Assembly (NCBI RefSeq): GCF_004801905.1 | Contig: NZ_SSSN01000015.1 | Span: 1-64,000 of the forward strand | Source of the DNA: Orlajensenia flava | Lineage (GTDB): Bacteria; Actinomycetota; Actinomycetes; Actinomycetales; Microbacteriaceae | DNA: 64,000 nucleotides | Direction: 5' to 3' | Shown: piece by piece, positions 1-9,370 of the stretch | How positions within the stretch are numbered: the stretch's first letter is position 1 | How the letters are laid out: each line of letters starts with the position of its first letter | Program-made: the position numbers and the translations under genes | Notes under the pieces: model-generated | The model's database searches: none | Seen by the model: the letters and a program-made list of their open reading frames with translations, nothing else | What the model was told of the DNA's origin: nothing

Positions 1-2695
1 AAGACACCGACAAACCCGAAGCCGCACTACCAATCACCGCAACCGGAACAGCATGCGGAGCGGTCACGCTGACCTGGGTCGAGGAAGTGGCAACGAGACC
101 GCCGCTGTCCTTCACCGTCAGGGTCGTCGTGTACGAGCCCGTCGACCCGTAGACATGAGATTGGGTCCTGCCGAGAACGGCCGGCGACCCGTCTCCGAAG
201 TTCCAACTGTAGGACGAGATCGTCTGTCCACTCGACGGCGTGGACGCGCTGGCGTCGAATGACGCTGTGAGGCCATTTGCCGTCGATGTGAACGAGGCGG
301 TTGGCACGCCCAGTCCCAGCCCGGCCGCGTAGTGGCTGGAAACCTGACCGGCCGTGAGCGCGTAGTCGTATACGGCGAACTCATCCATCGCGCCTGTGAA
401 ATTCTCGTTGGATCCTGCGTATGGCCATCCGTTCAGGTTGTCGCCGCCAAGCCTCCAGTAGCCCGAGTATGGCTGCGCGCTCGTGACAGATGCGTCCGAA
501 CCGACGAGGCTTCCGTCCACATAGAGCTTCATTCCGTCGGACCCTTGGGCTGCAACGACCTGATGCCAAGCGCCATCGTTGTATGAGGCAGTGGACCGCA
601 CGGTCTTGACGGAGTTCGGGTAGGTGCCGAAGGTGAGCCTGCCGTCGTTGTCGAGATAGACGTGGCGATCGTAATTGCTGGAATCCCCGCTCGAGCTGGA
701 GCCGTAGCCGATGAGCTTGCCGCCACTCGTGCTCGTGGTCTTGAACCACGCCTCGGTAGAGAAGTTGCCTGGAGCGCTAGTTGTCGAGGTCGTGGAGACG
801 AGACCGTTCGACGTTCCGTCAAAAGTGGACGCGGCTCCGCTCTCACCCACGATCGACCCGCCGTTCACGGTACCGACCCCCGTGCCGACCACGCCGTTAT
901 TCGATCCAGCCCAGTCGGTGGCGGCCGTTGCACCCGAGCCGCCAAGGCGCCAGAACAAGCTGGGGTTGTCATTGAGCACAACCTGCGCGTAGGCCGAAGC
1001 GGAAGCCGTGCTCACCGTGACCGTCACCGGTGCGCTCGTCGCCGAGTTTCCATCACCATCGACGGCAACCACCCGATACGTTTGAGTGGAACCGGCCGGC
1101 AACGAGCCGTCGTTCATCACAACCGTCGGCGTATTCCAGTAGGTCGACTTCATGGCAACCGTCTGCACTGGGTCGGCCTTACCCGTTCGCATGAGCTTGT
1201 ATGTCAGGTTCAGGTCGTCCCTATCCCAGTTAGCCGGTATGGATACCCGCACCGACCCGCTGGCAACCGATCGTGCAGTTGGCACCCACGAGTCAGAAGA
1301 GAGGCGCGGGCCCTGCTTCGCGCCGCCGGCAGGCGTGACAGCAAATCGGACCAGTCCCTGCTGGCGTTGATTATTGACTCCGATGAATTCCCCACCGACC
1401 GCGAGGTACGCTCCGTTGCCGACCATCGACCAGCCGGCCTGGCCCATCCCCGACGCCGTGCCCGTGATCCAGTCGGGATACCAGTCAATCGCTGCCGGTG
1501 CCGGAAATCCGGTCCAGTCGGCGTAGATGGAGCTGAGCCAAGGACTCGTACCGAGTGTCCCCTTCACGGCAGCTGTCACCGCGCTCGCGTTGCGCATGTG
1601 CGAAGGCTGGTCTTGGGTCATCCCGCCGATGGTTTCGCACGCGTGCTCGTGGCTGGTTGTGTACACGTTGGTTCCATCGGAATAGACGGCGTAATGATCC
1701 CCGTGGCAATCGGCTATCCACCTGATGGCGCCGCTTCCCGGTTCAGCCGAGAAGGTACCCTCCAGATTTCCGATGCTCGCGTTGGAGAACACCCACCCGG
1801 TTCCGTACACAGCGTTCTGGTCGGTAGTCAGCCCCCAGATCCCGGCGCGACCGGCGCCGTCACCCGTTCCCCAACCGTTCTTGACAGTATTAGGCGCATC
1901 CCAGGGCAAAAGTGCGCCGGAGGTCAGGTCAAGAGCACCCAAGCCACGTTGCGTGACATCGTTCACCGTGGAAAATCGACCACCGACGATCAGCTTGTCT
2001 TTTGCCGGCGTCAGAGTGAAAGCATCGACTTGAAGATCTGTGGTGGGTGCCCAGCCGAGCAGAGCACCCGAAGTGTTGAACGCAGCGAGGTTCTTGCGAG
2101 GGACACCGTTGGCCGCGCCGATCAATCCACCCACGTACACAGCAGTATCCGTGGCCGCGATTGCGTTGACGTAGGAGCCACCCGCCGACGCAGTGAATCC
2201 CGGAATCAAAGCCCCGGTCGTCGTATCCAATGCCGCGAAATTGAATCTCGTCTGCCCGTTGACCGAGTTGAACGTGCCGCCGACGTAAAGTCGCGTTCCG
2301 TCCGGCGATGCCTTCATCGACTTCACCGTCCCGCTGATGGTCGGAGCCCACGACGAAATCAGCTGTCCCGTGCGGATGTCGTACGCGAGGATGTTGGCCC
2401 TAGGCGTGAGATTCGTGCCGGGGGCCGCACCGGCGGGCCGTGTGTTCGTGAAAGAACCGCCCGCGAAAACTGTATTGCCGACGATGTCCTGAGCCCAGAC
2501 GATGCCGGAGTCGAGCTGCACCGTCGGCAAGCCGTCCGCGGTGACGGTCGAGCTGTTGCGTTGTTCGATAGGTGCGGGTCCGGGCTCCGCGGCATTCGCG
2601 GGAGCGGAGAAGGCGAGCGCGGATGTACCGAGCGCGAGGACGAATACGGTGGTCATCGCCAGACGACGAGTTGCCATGGAAAGACGGGTTCTCAT
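1..2695 (-). CDS. Large secreted surface protein (propeller-like repeats, FN3-like, LamG, PKD); 3' end beyond the window
   Basis: The frame stays open from an ATG at 2695 to the left edge (about 898 codons), so the C-terminus is missing. A cleavable signal peptide occupies about residues 1-38. Residues about 42-455 hold repeats of the form 'VGGxFxxVNG...LAALDxxTG' (for example LYVGGTFNSVNG), as in delta-60/beta-propeller proteins. An FN3-like segment follows (about 465-562), then a LamG/jellyroll domain (about 568-783, with 'SLFWRLGG' and 'DEFAVYDYAL') and a PKD domain (about 795-875, with 'SYSWNFGDGSP'). The start has GCGAGG about 6 nt upstream and lies 10 bp after the lipoprotein gene at 2706-3344, so the two are probably co-transcribed. 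Expected role: extracellular adhesion or glycan binding. Wobble positions are less GC-rich than in the rest of the window. The domain calls are by eye; the substrate is unknown. Confidence 0.85.
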   Translation of the reverse strand, partial: MRTRLSMATRRLAMTTVFVLALGTSALAFSAPANAAEPGPAPIEQRNSSTVTADGLPTVQLDSGIVWAQDIVGNTVFAGGSFTNTRPAGAAPGTNLTPRANILAYDIRTGQLISSWAPTISGTVKSMKASPDGTRLYVGGTFNSVNGQTRFNFAALDTTTGALIPGFTASAGGSYVNAIAATDTAVYVGGLIGAANGVPRKNLAAFNTSGALLGWAPTTDLQVDAFTLTPAKDKLIVGGRFSTVNDVTQRGLGALDLTSGALLPWDAPNTVKNGWGTGDGAGRAGIWGLTTDQNAVYGTGWVFSNASIGNLEGTFSAEPGSGAIRWIADCHGDHYAVYSDGTNVYTTSHEHACETIGGMTQDQPSHMRNASAVTAAVKGTLGTSPWLSSIYADWTGFPAPAAIDWYPDWITGTASGMGQAGWSMVGNGAYLAVGGEFIGVNNQRQQGLVRFAVTPAGGAKQGPRLSSDSWVPTARSVASGSVRVSIPANWDRDDLNLTYKLMRTGKADPVQTVAMKSTYWNTPTVVMNDGSLPAGSTQTYRVVAVDGDGNSATSAPVTVTVSTASASAYAQVVLNDNPSLFWRLGGSGATAATDWAGSNNGVVGTGVGTVNGGSIVGESGAASTFDGTSNGLVSTTSTTSAPGNFSTEAWFKTTSTSGGKLIGYGSSSSGDSSNYDRHVYLDNDGRLTFGTYPNSVKTVRSTASYNDGAWHQVVAAQGSDGMKLYVDGSLVGSDASVTSAQPYSGYWRLGGDNLNGWPYAGSNENFTGAMDEFAVYDYALTAGQVSSHYAAGLGLGVPTASFTSTANGLTASFDASASTPSSGQTISSYSWNFGDGSPAVLGRTQSHVYGSTGSYTTTLTVKDSGGLVATSSTQVSVTAPHAVPVAVIGSAASGLSVS

Positions 2696-2705
2696 TATGA
2701 CCTCG

Positions 2706-3344
2706 CTAGATGGTGCCGCTGAAAAGTGCCGTGGGCTGGCCAGCGGCATACGTTACGGAGAGTTTGAAGGGCCCAGCATCCGACCTGGGGACGAGGAACA
2801 CGAGCACAGCGGCTGCGGATTTGCCTGGTGCAACAGAGCCTGTGAATGGCTTGAACGGCGAAGACGTGGTGGGCTGACCTAAGACGCCAGCCTGATCAGT
2901 CAGCGTGACAATCGGTGAGCCGACATCGATCGATCCTTGAGATTTGTTGGTCAATTCAACCGTGAGTGCGACGGCCGGCCCGCTCGTCTCGCCAGGCGTC
3001 TCTGCCTTCACTTCGAGCCTTTTTGAGTCGGCGATCGTCGCCTGAACCCCGTTACCCAAATCAGCGACCTGACCCCACGTGGCCTCGACCACAGGTCCTG
3101 CATCGGCTGACTGTATGACGTCGGCAGTCGTACCACCGCCGGCGACCGGAACCGAAGTGGAGCGGCCTGCGGATGGCGAGGGCGTGACGACGGGGCGGGT
3201 ATCCCTGGTCGCCTCGGGTCGCTCGAACGATGAGCAGCCGCTCAATACGAGGCTCGTGAAAACGAGAGCCGTTACCGTGAGGCTGATCGGCCTGAACCGG
3301 CGGGACGGTCGTTGACCGCCTGCTGGGTTTGACTCGAAGGGCAC
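2706..3344 (-). CDS. Secreted lipoprotein with DUF4352-like domain
   Basis: 212 residues from a GTG start with GGAG upstream. The N-terminus is an arginine-rich stretch, a hydrophobic core and a lipobox ending 'LVLSGC' (Cys37), so it should be a lipoprotein anchored outside the membrane. A Ser/Pro/Thr-rich linker follows. Residues about 95-212 ('GVQATIADSKRLEV', 'VALTVELTNKSQGSIDV', 'VAPGKSAAAVLVFLVP') look like the immunoglobulin-like fold of DUF4352/telokin-type domains. It lies 10 bp upstream of the large surface protein, which suggests a joint role in its display or assembly (inference). Function is not established. Confidence 0.75.
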   Translation of the reverse strand: MPFESNPAGGQRPSRRFRPISLTVTALVFTSLVLSGCSSFERPEATRDTRPVVTPSPSAGRSTSVPVAGGGTTADVIQSADAGPVVEATWGQVADLGNGVQATIADSKRLEVKAETPGETSGPAVALTVELTNKSQGSIDVGSPIVTLTDQAGVLGQPTTSSPFKPFTGSVAPGKSAAAVLVFLVPRSDAGPFKLSVTYAAGQPTALFSGTI

Positions 3345-3442
3345 TGCGGTCTCCGATACGACCGCCCAATAGAGTACATAAAAGTAGGGTCAAACCTGCC
3401 GTCAGTCGGAGCGCTGTCGGGCGATCATCGGGTTGATCCAGT

Positions 3443-3468
3443 GCAGACTAAAGCAGGATCAAGTCTGC
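3443..3468 (-). terminator. Hairpin downstream of the glycosyltransferase gene
   Basis: GCAGACT and AGTCTGC form a 7-bp perfect stem around a 12-nt loop, about 60 bp past the stop of the gene at 3528-4448. There is no clear U-run, so this is only a possible terminator. Confidence 0.3.
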
Positions 3469-3527
3469 GACGTTCTCGTTCGACCGCACAATGCCCCAGT
3501 TGAGGGGGAGCGTGAGCATCCGACGCG

Positions 3528-4448
3528 TCACCGACCTCGCGCAGATCGAACATAGGAGAACCCGTCCTTGATTCCGCGGAGATAGGCGCGCACCAGTCTC
3601 CAAGGTCGCAGAAATTGGCGTCTTCCACCACCGCGCACGATCTCATAAGACACGCGAGCGGTTTGCCACTTCCAGGACGTCAGACGCCGGTCGTCCAAAT
3701 GCTTGGCGGCGTAGACGAGCCGATTGCGGATGTTGAAGTAGTAGTAGAGGCTGGATCTCCCGTGAACGTCGGGGCGCGATGGATGGGTTCCTCCCTCGTC
3801 GTGCACAGCCGACGCTCTTTCGAGCACCGAGAGCTTTCCGCCGATGTCGAGCACCCTATGAGAGAGGTCCACATCTTCCCAATAGAGGAAGTAGTCGGAG
3901 TCGAATCCGCCGACTCTCTCCCAGAGGTGAGCCGAAATCGCAAAGCATGCCCCGCTCAGCCACGGACGCCGTGATCCAGACGGAGGTCTGGATCGGCGCT
4001 TACTTGCCATGCGTCCGGAGTCGAGGAACAGATCGATTCCATCGAACCAGACTGCACCATCACTCCTCCGAATGACAGGCGAGACCATGAGTTCGTGGTC
4101 GGCTACCACCTCGTCTACGAGTGCGTCGATGTCCGAGGACCTGAGGTGCGCATCGGGGTTGACTACGACAATACTCTGCGCCCCCTCGCGAACAGCTCTC
4201 GCGGCTCCGGCGTTGACTCCCGCTCCGAACCCGACATTGGTGGGCATTAGCTCAACGAACCATCCGAACAGATTCGCAAGGTCGACCACCCGGCCTTGCT
4301 CATCGGTCGAACTGAAGTTGTCCACGATGATTACGAGGCGATCGGAGGTGCCCTTGGTATGAGAGTGATTGCGCAGCAGCAGCCCGCTGGATCCGTAGTT
4401 GACGATCACCACAGCATGTTTCGGCCGCGAAGTTCCTTCGACACTCAT
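3528..4448 (-). CDS. Family 2 glycosyltransferase (rhamnosyltransferase-like)
   Basis: 306 residues. The GT-A fold motifs are in order: 'HAVVIVNYGSSGLLL' at the N-terminus, 'NVGFGAGVNAGA' (nucleotide-sugar binding), 'VVVNPDAHL' (the NPD form of the DXD metal motif) and, at about 190-220, 'GACFAISAHLWERVGGFD' followed by 'YWEDVDLSHRV' (acceptor and catalytic region). This motif set is typical of WcaA/RfbF-like transferases that add sugars to cell-wall polysaccharide or O-antigen-like polymers at the cytoplasmic membrane. No membrane spans are evident. It lies between a peptidase gene and surface-protein genes on the same strand, so a role in surface glycan synthesis fits. Donor and acceptor cannot be told from sequence. 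Confidence 0.85.
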   Translation of the reverse strand: MSVEGTSRPKHAVVIVNYGSSGLLLRNHSHTKGTSDRLVIIVDNFSSTDEQGRVVDLANLFGWFVELMPTNVGFGAGVNAGAARAVREGAQSIVVVNPDAHLRSSDIDALVDEVVADHELMVSPVIRRSDGAVWFDGIDLFLDSGRMASKRRSRPPSGSRRPWLSGACFAISAHLWERVGGFDSDYFLYWEDVDLSHRVLDIGGKLSVLERASAVHDEGGTHPSRPDVHGRSSLYYYFNIRNRLVYAAKHLDDRRLTSWKWQTARVSYEIVRGGGRRQFLRPWRLVRAYLRGIKDGFSYVRSARGR

Positions 4449-4483
4449 CGCCAGCGATCCATCTCATGCGCCTCGTCGGTCGT

Positions 4484-5362
4484 TTACAGCGCCGACCCGC
4501 TCGCGCTGAAGGTGTCGCACGCGGTCGGGCCTCCGTTGAAGCCGGCCTCGAACCACTTCTGGCGGGAGGCGGACGAACCGTGGGTCCAGGACTCCGGGTT
4601 GACGCCCTGGCCGGCGGACTGCTGGATGCGGTCGTCGCCGACGGCTGCGGCGGCGCTCAGCGCATCCGTGATCTGCTCCTTCGTCACCGGCTGGAGAAGG
4701 GGAACGCCCGAGGCGTCCTTCGCGGTCGAGGCGTTGGCCACCCAGGCTCCCGCGAAGCAGTCGGCCTGCAGCTCGGTGCGCACGCTGGCGGACGTCGGGC
4801 CGGTGTCGCCATCCTGCGACTTCGAGAGGGTGCCGGCCAGGTTCTGGATGTGGTGACCCCACTCGTGCGCCACGACGTACATCTGGGCGAGCGGGCCGCC
4901 GGACGAGCCGAAGCGGTCGCGCAGTTCGTCGTAGAAGGCGGTGTCGAGGTAGATGCGCTCGTCGGGCGGGCAGTAGAACGGGCCGACCGCGCTGGTCGCG
5001 TTGCCGCATCCGGTCTGCGTGGAGTCGGTGAACAACGAGAACGCCGGCGAGTGGTAGCTCACGCCGAGCGCCGCGCTTCCGTCGCCGGCCCAGTAGGCGT
5101 CGAGGGATTCGGCAGCGCCCTCCATGCGGCATTCGACATTGGTGTTGGCATCCTTGCCGGTCTCGCAGCCCTGGATCTGCTCGTCGCTGGACGAACTGCT
5201 TCCGCCCCCACCGACGAGTCCAGAGAGGTCGACGCCGAGGAACTGGCCGATCAGCACGACGGCGATCACGCCGAGGCCGCCGACGCCGGCACCGATGCCC
5301 ACGTTGCGGCCGCGCTTGGAGACCTTTCCGCCCTCGAGCTTGGCGTTGTCGTTGAAACTCAT
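4484..5362 (-). CDS. Membrane-anchored neutral zinc metallopeptidase (YpfJ family)
   Basis: 292 residues. A short basic N-terminus precedes one membrane segment (about 21-43) and a Gly/Ser linker. The extracytoplasmic domain contains the zinc site HEWGHH at 166-171 in 'VVAHEWGHHIQNLAG', and further on 'ELQADCFAGAW', which supplies the third ligand in this family. The four cysteines in the N-terminal half may form disulfides. It matches the putative neutral zinc metallopeptidases (PF04228, YpfJ/KPN_02809) in size and layout. The ATG at 5362 follows a -10-like TAGCTT by 6 nt with no Shine-Dalgarno sequence, so the mRNA is probably leaderless. The physiological substrate is unknown. Confidence 0.9.
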   Translation of the reverse strand: MSFNDNAKLEGGKVSKRGRNVGIGAGVGGLGVIAVVLIGQFLGVDLSGLVGGGGSSSSSDEQIQGCETGKDANTNVECRMEGAAESLDAYWAGDGSAALGVSYHSPAFSLFTDSTQTGCGNATSAVGPFYCPPDERIYLDTAFYDELRDRFGSSGGPLAQMYVVAHEWGHHIQNLAGTLSKSQDGDTGPTSASVRTELQADCFAGAWVANASTAKDASGVPLLQPVTKEQITDALSAAAAVGDDRIQQSAGQGVNPESWTHGSSASRQKWFEAGFNGGPTACDTFSASGSAL

Positions 5363-5411
5363 GCGCTCAAGCTACCTTGTGCGGACACGGTCCAACGCCA
5401 CGCGGCATCCG

Positions 5412-6368
5412 TCACTGCGCGAAACGGTCCGTGGCCTCGATGAGCGCGTCGAGGATGCCCGGCTCGTCGAAGGCGTGGCCGGCATCCGGAATCATCCGGA
5501 ACTCGGCCTGCGGCCAGGCCCGGTGCAGTGCCCAGGCCGTCATCGGCGGCGTGCAGACGTCGTAGCGGCCCTGGACGATGACCCCCGGGATGTCGGCGAG
5601 TCGATCGGCGTCCCGGATGAGCTGGCCCTCCTCCCACCACCCGCCGTTGCGGAAGTAGTGGTTCTCGATGCGCGCGAACGCCACGGCGTAACGCGGCTCG
5701 GTGAAGTGCGCGATGGTGTCGGGCTGCTGGAGCAGGGTGATGGTCGAGGACTCCCACCGCGACCACGCGATGGCTGCGGGCTCGTGGATGGCCGGATCGG
5801 GGTCGGCAAGCAGGCGGCCGTACGCCTCGATGAGATTGCCGCGCTCGTCGACGGGCACGGGGGCGACGAATTCCTCCCACAGGTCGGGGAAGAGGGCGGA
5901 TGCGCCGCCTTCGTAGAACCAGTCGAGCTCGTCGCGGCGGAGGGTGAAGATGCCGCGGACGATGAGCTCGGTGACGCGCTCCGGGTGCTTCTCGGCGTAG
6001 GCCAGGGCGAGCGCGCTCCCCCAGGAGCCGCCGAGCACCTGCCATCGCTCGATGCCGAGGTGCTCGCGGAGTCGCTCGATGTCGGCGACGAGATGCCACG
6101 TGGTGTTGACGGAGAGGTCGGCGTCCGGCTCACTGACGTGCGGTGTCGAACGCCCGCAGCCGCGCTGATCGAACACGACGATGCGGTAGCGCTCGGGGTC
6201 GAACAGGCGGCGATGTTTGGGCCCCGTCGCACCCCCTGGTCCGCCGTGCAGGAAGACGACGGGTTTGCCATCCGGATTGCCGGACACCTCCCAGTAGACC
6301 TCCTGGCCGTCGCCGACGTCGAGCATGCCGGTGTCGTACGGCTGGATCTCGGGGTAGAACTCGCGCAT
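5412..6368 (-). CDS. pip: Proline iminopeptidase (alpha/beta hydrolase)
   Basis: 318 residues, the usual length for monomeric cytosolic prolyl aminopeptidase (EC 3.4.11.5), which removes N-terminal proline from peptides. The oxyanion motif is 'FLHGGPGGATGP' (40-50). The nucleophile elbow is 'GGSWGSALALAYAEKHP' with Ser115. The acid and base lie in the C-terminal 'GRYDVCTPP' and 'DAGHAFDEP'. 'QRGCGRS' (68-74) is typical of the S33 family. The ATG at 6368 follows TAGGGT by 6 nt without a ribosome-binding site, so it is probably leaderless. Confidence 0.94.
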   Translation of the reverse strand: MREFYPEIQPYDTGMLDVGDGQEVYWEVSGNPDGKPVVFLHGGPGGATGPKHRRLFDPERYRIVVFDQRGCGRSTPHVSEPDADLSVNTTWHLVADIERLREHLGIERWQVLGGSWGSALALAYAEKHPERVTELIVRGIFTLRRDELDWFYEGGASALFPDLWEEFVAPVPVDERGNLIEAYGRLLADPDPAIHEPAAIAWSRWESSTITLLQQPDTIAHFTEPRYAVAFARIENHYFRNGGWWEEGQLIRDADRLADIPGVIVQGRYDVCTPPMTAWALHRAWPQAEFRMIPDAGHAFDEPGILDALIEATDRFAQ

Positions 6369-6407
6369 GCGGCCACCCTAGCGACCGCCGACGATACGGC
6401 CGGGCCC

Positions 6408-8180
<1,773 letters not shown>

Positions 8181-8190
8181 GCTCGTTTGC

Positions 8191-8364
8191 ATGGCCCAGC
8201 AACCCTCGCCTCCGACGCGCCGCTCCCAACTGATCCTCGGCATCGTCATGGGACTGGTCATCGGCCTCGTCATCAGCCTGTTCACGGGCTTCTGGCTGTG
8301 GCTCGCCGCCGGCGCCGCCGTGGGCCTCGCGACCGGCGCCATCATCAAGCCGCCAGCGCGCTGA
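8191..8364 (+). CDS. Small two-span membrane protein
   Basis: 57 residues: a Pro/Arg/Ser-rich N-terminus, then two hydrophobic segments (about 14-33 and 35-52) with glycine-rich packing ('GIVMGLVIGLVISLFTGFW', 'AAGAAVGLATGAII'). It starts 10 bp after the mdh stop, and the ATG lies 7 nt after a TAGGCT hexamer that overlaps that stop. It may therefore have its own leaderless transcript as well as read-through from mdh. No family is recognised. Confidence 0.6.
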   Translation: MAQQPSPPTRRSQLILGIVMGLVIGLVISLFTGFWLWLAAGAAVGLATGAIIKPPAR

Positions 8365-8404
8365 GGCCGATCGACTCGCCCATGCGGGTACGAGTAGCGA
8401 GCTG

Positions 8405-9148
8405 TTAAATGGCGCGGACGGATGCCGTGGGCACGCCGTAGGAACGCACCTCGCGGTGCAGTCGCTCCATCGTGGCGTCGAGTTCGGCTGCCGTCTCGGC
8501 GGCTCCCGTGAGGCCGTCGATGAGGTGTTGGGGCACCTGGGTGTCGAACTTGTAGTAGGTCTTGTGCTCCAGGCTCGCCCAGAAGTCCATCGCTATCGTG
8601 CGGAACTGCACCTCGACCCGCACCGGCTCCGCCCCACCGGACAGGAACACCGGCACGTCGAGGATCACGTGCAGGCTGCGGTATCCGTTGCTCTTGGGTG
8701 CTGCGATGTAGTCCTTGACCTCGACCACCGTCACGTCCTGCTGCGTCGTGAGCAGGTCGACGATGCGGTAGACATCGCTGACGAAGCTGCACGTCACGCG
8801 CACGCCGGCGATGTCGCTCAGCGTTCCGCGGATCGCCTCGAAGGACGGCTCGACGCCCTTGCGCGCCATCTTCTCGAGCACGCCGTCCATGGTCTTGAGC
8901 CGGCAGGCGATGTTCTCGATGGGGTTGTAGCCGTCGGTCGAGCTGAACTCCTCGCGGAGGATGGACAGCTTGGTGACGATCTCGTCCATGCCGAACTTGT
9001 AGCGCATGAGGAACCGCGCGAACTCGTCGCGGAGGGAAGCGACCTCGGCGATGGTGTCGGTGTCCATCAACCGGAACAGCTCGGCCGCCTTGGGCGTGAG
9101 CAGAGGGCGGACGGCGGAGGGATAAGGGTCGTCGTCGAGAGCGGTCAC
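8405..9148 (-). CDS. Small alarmone synthetase ((p)ppGpp synthetase domain only)
   Basis: 247 residues. It has the RelA/SpoT synthetase domain without the HD hydrolase, TGS or ACT regions of long Rel enzymes, so it belongs with GTP pyrophosphokinase family/RelQ-like proteins. Visible motifs are 'ENIACRLKTMDGVLEKM' (substrate-binding region), 'LSDIAGVRVTCSFVSDVYRIVDLL' and 'YIAAPKSNGYRSLHVIL' (catalytic G-loop and GYRS), and 'VEVQFRTIAMDFWASLEHKTYYK' (QxRT and following helix). It should make pppGpp/ppGpp from ATP and GTP/GDP in the stringent response. The GTG at 9148 is chosen because TAGCGT lies 7 nt upstream; an in-frame GTG at 9214 is possible but has no signal. Confidence 0.9.
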   Translation of the reverse strand: MTALDDDPYPSAVRPLLTPKAAELFRLMDTDTIAEVASLRDEFARFLMRYKFGMDEIVTKLSILREEFSSTDGYNPIENIACRLKTMDGVLEKMARKGVEPSFEAIRGTLSDIAGVRVTCSFVSDVYRIVDLLTTQQDVTVVEVKDYIAAPKSNGYRSLHVILDVPVFLSGGAEPVRVEVQFRTIAMDFWASLEHKTYYKFDTQVPQHLIDGLTGAAETAAELDATMERLHREVRSYGVPTASVRAI

Positions 9149-9219
9149 GTGCTCGACGCTATCGAGCGAGCCTTGGCGGATCGTGTGAAGGGTGTGTGGA
9201 TCGTGGGCGTACACGGGCG

Positions 9220-9370
9220 TACACGGGCCTCGATACGCCTGCTCCTCCGTCGCGGGCTACTCGACCGGCGTTGTGCACGAGCCTTGTATACGCCTGATTC
9301 TCCGTCGCGGGCTAATCGACCATCGGGTCTCGATACGCCTGCTCCTCCGTCGCGGGCTACTCGACCAGCG
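9220..9370. repeat. Three degenerate copies of the TCGATACGC...TACTCGACC repeat
   Basis: Three copies of a roughly 43-bp sequence of the form CTCGATACGCCTGCTCC, TCCGTCGCGGGC, TACTCGACC start near 9230, 9288 and 9330. The middle copy is the most diverged (TATACGCCTGATTCTCC, GGGCTAATCGACC). They lie between the alarmone synthetase start and the acyl-CoA oxidase stop, and they are one half of the inverted unit seen at 24770 and 33364. Confidence 0.85.

Noticed and set aside
662-2722. 686-codon open frame on the plus strand
   Set aside because: It is antisense to the surface-protein gene, has no recognisable domain and low-complexity Arg/Ser/Ala composition; the minus-strand frame has a signal peptide and clear domains.
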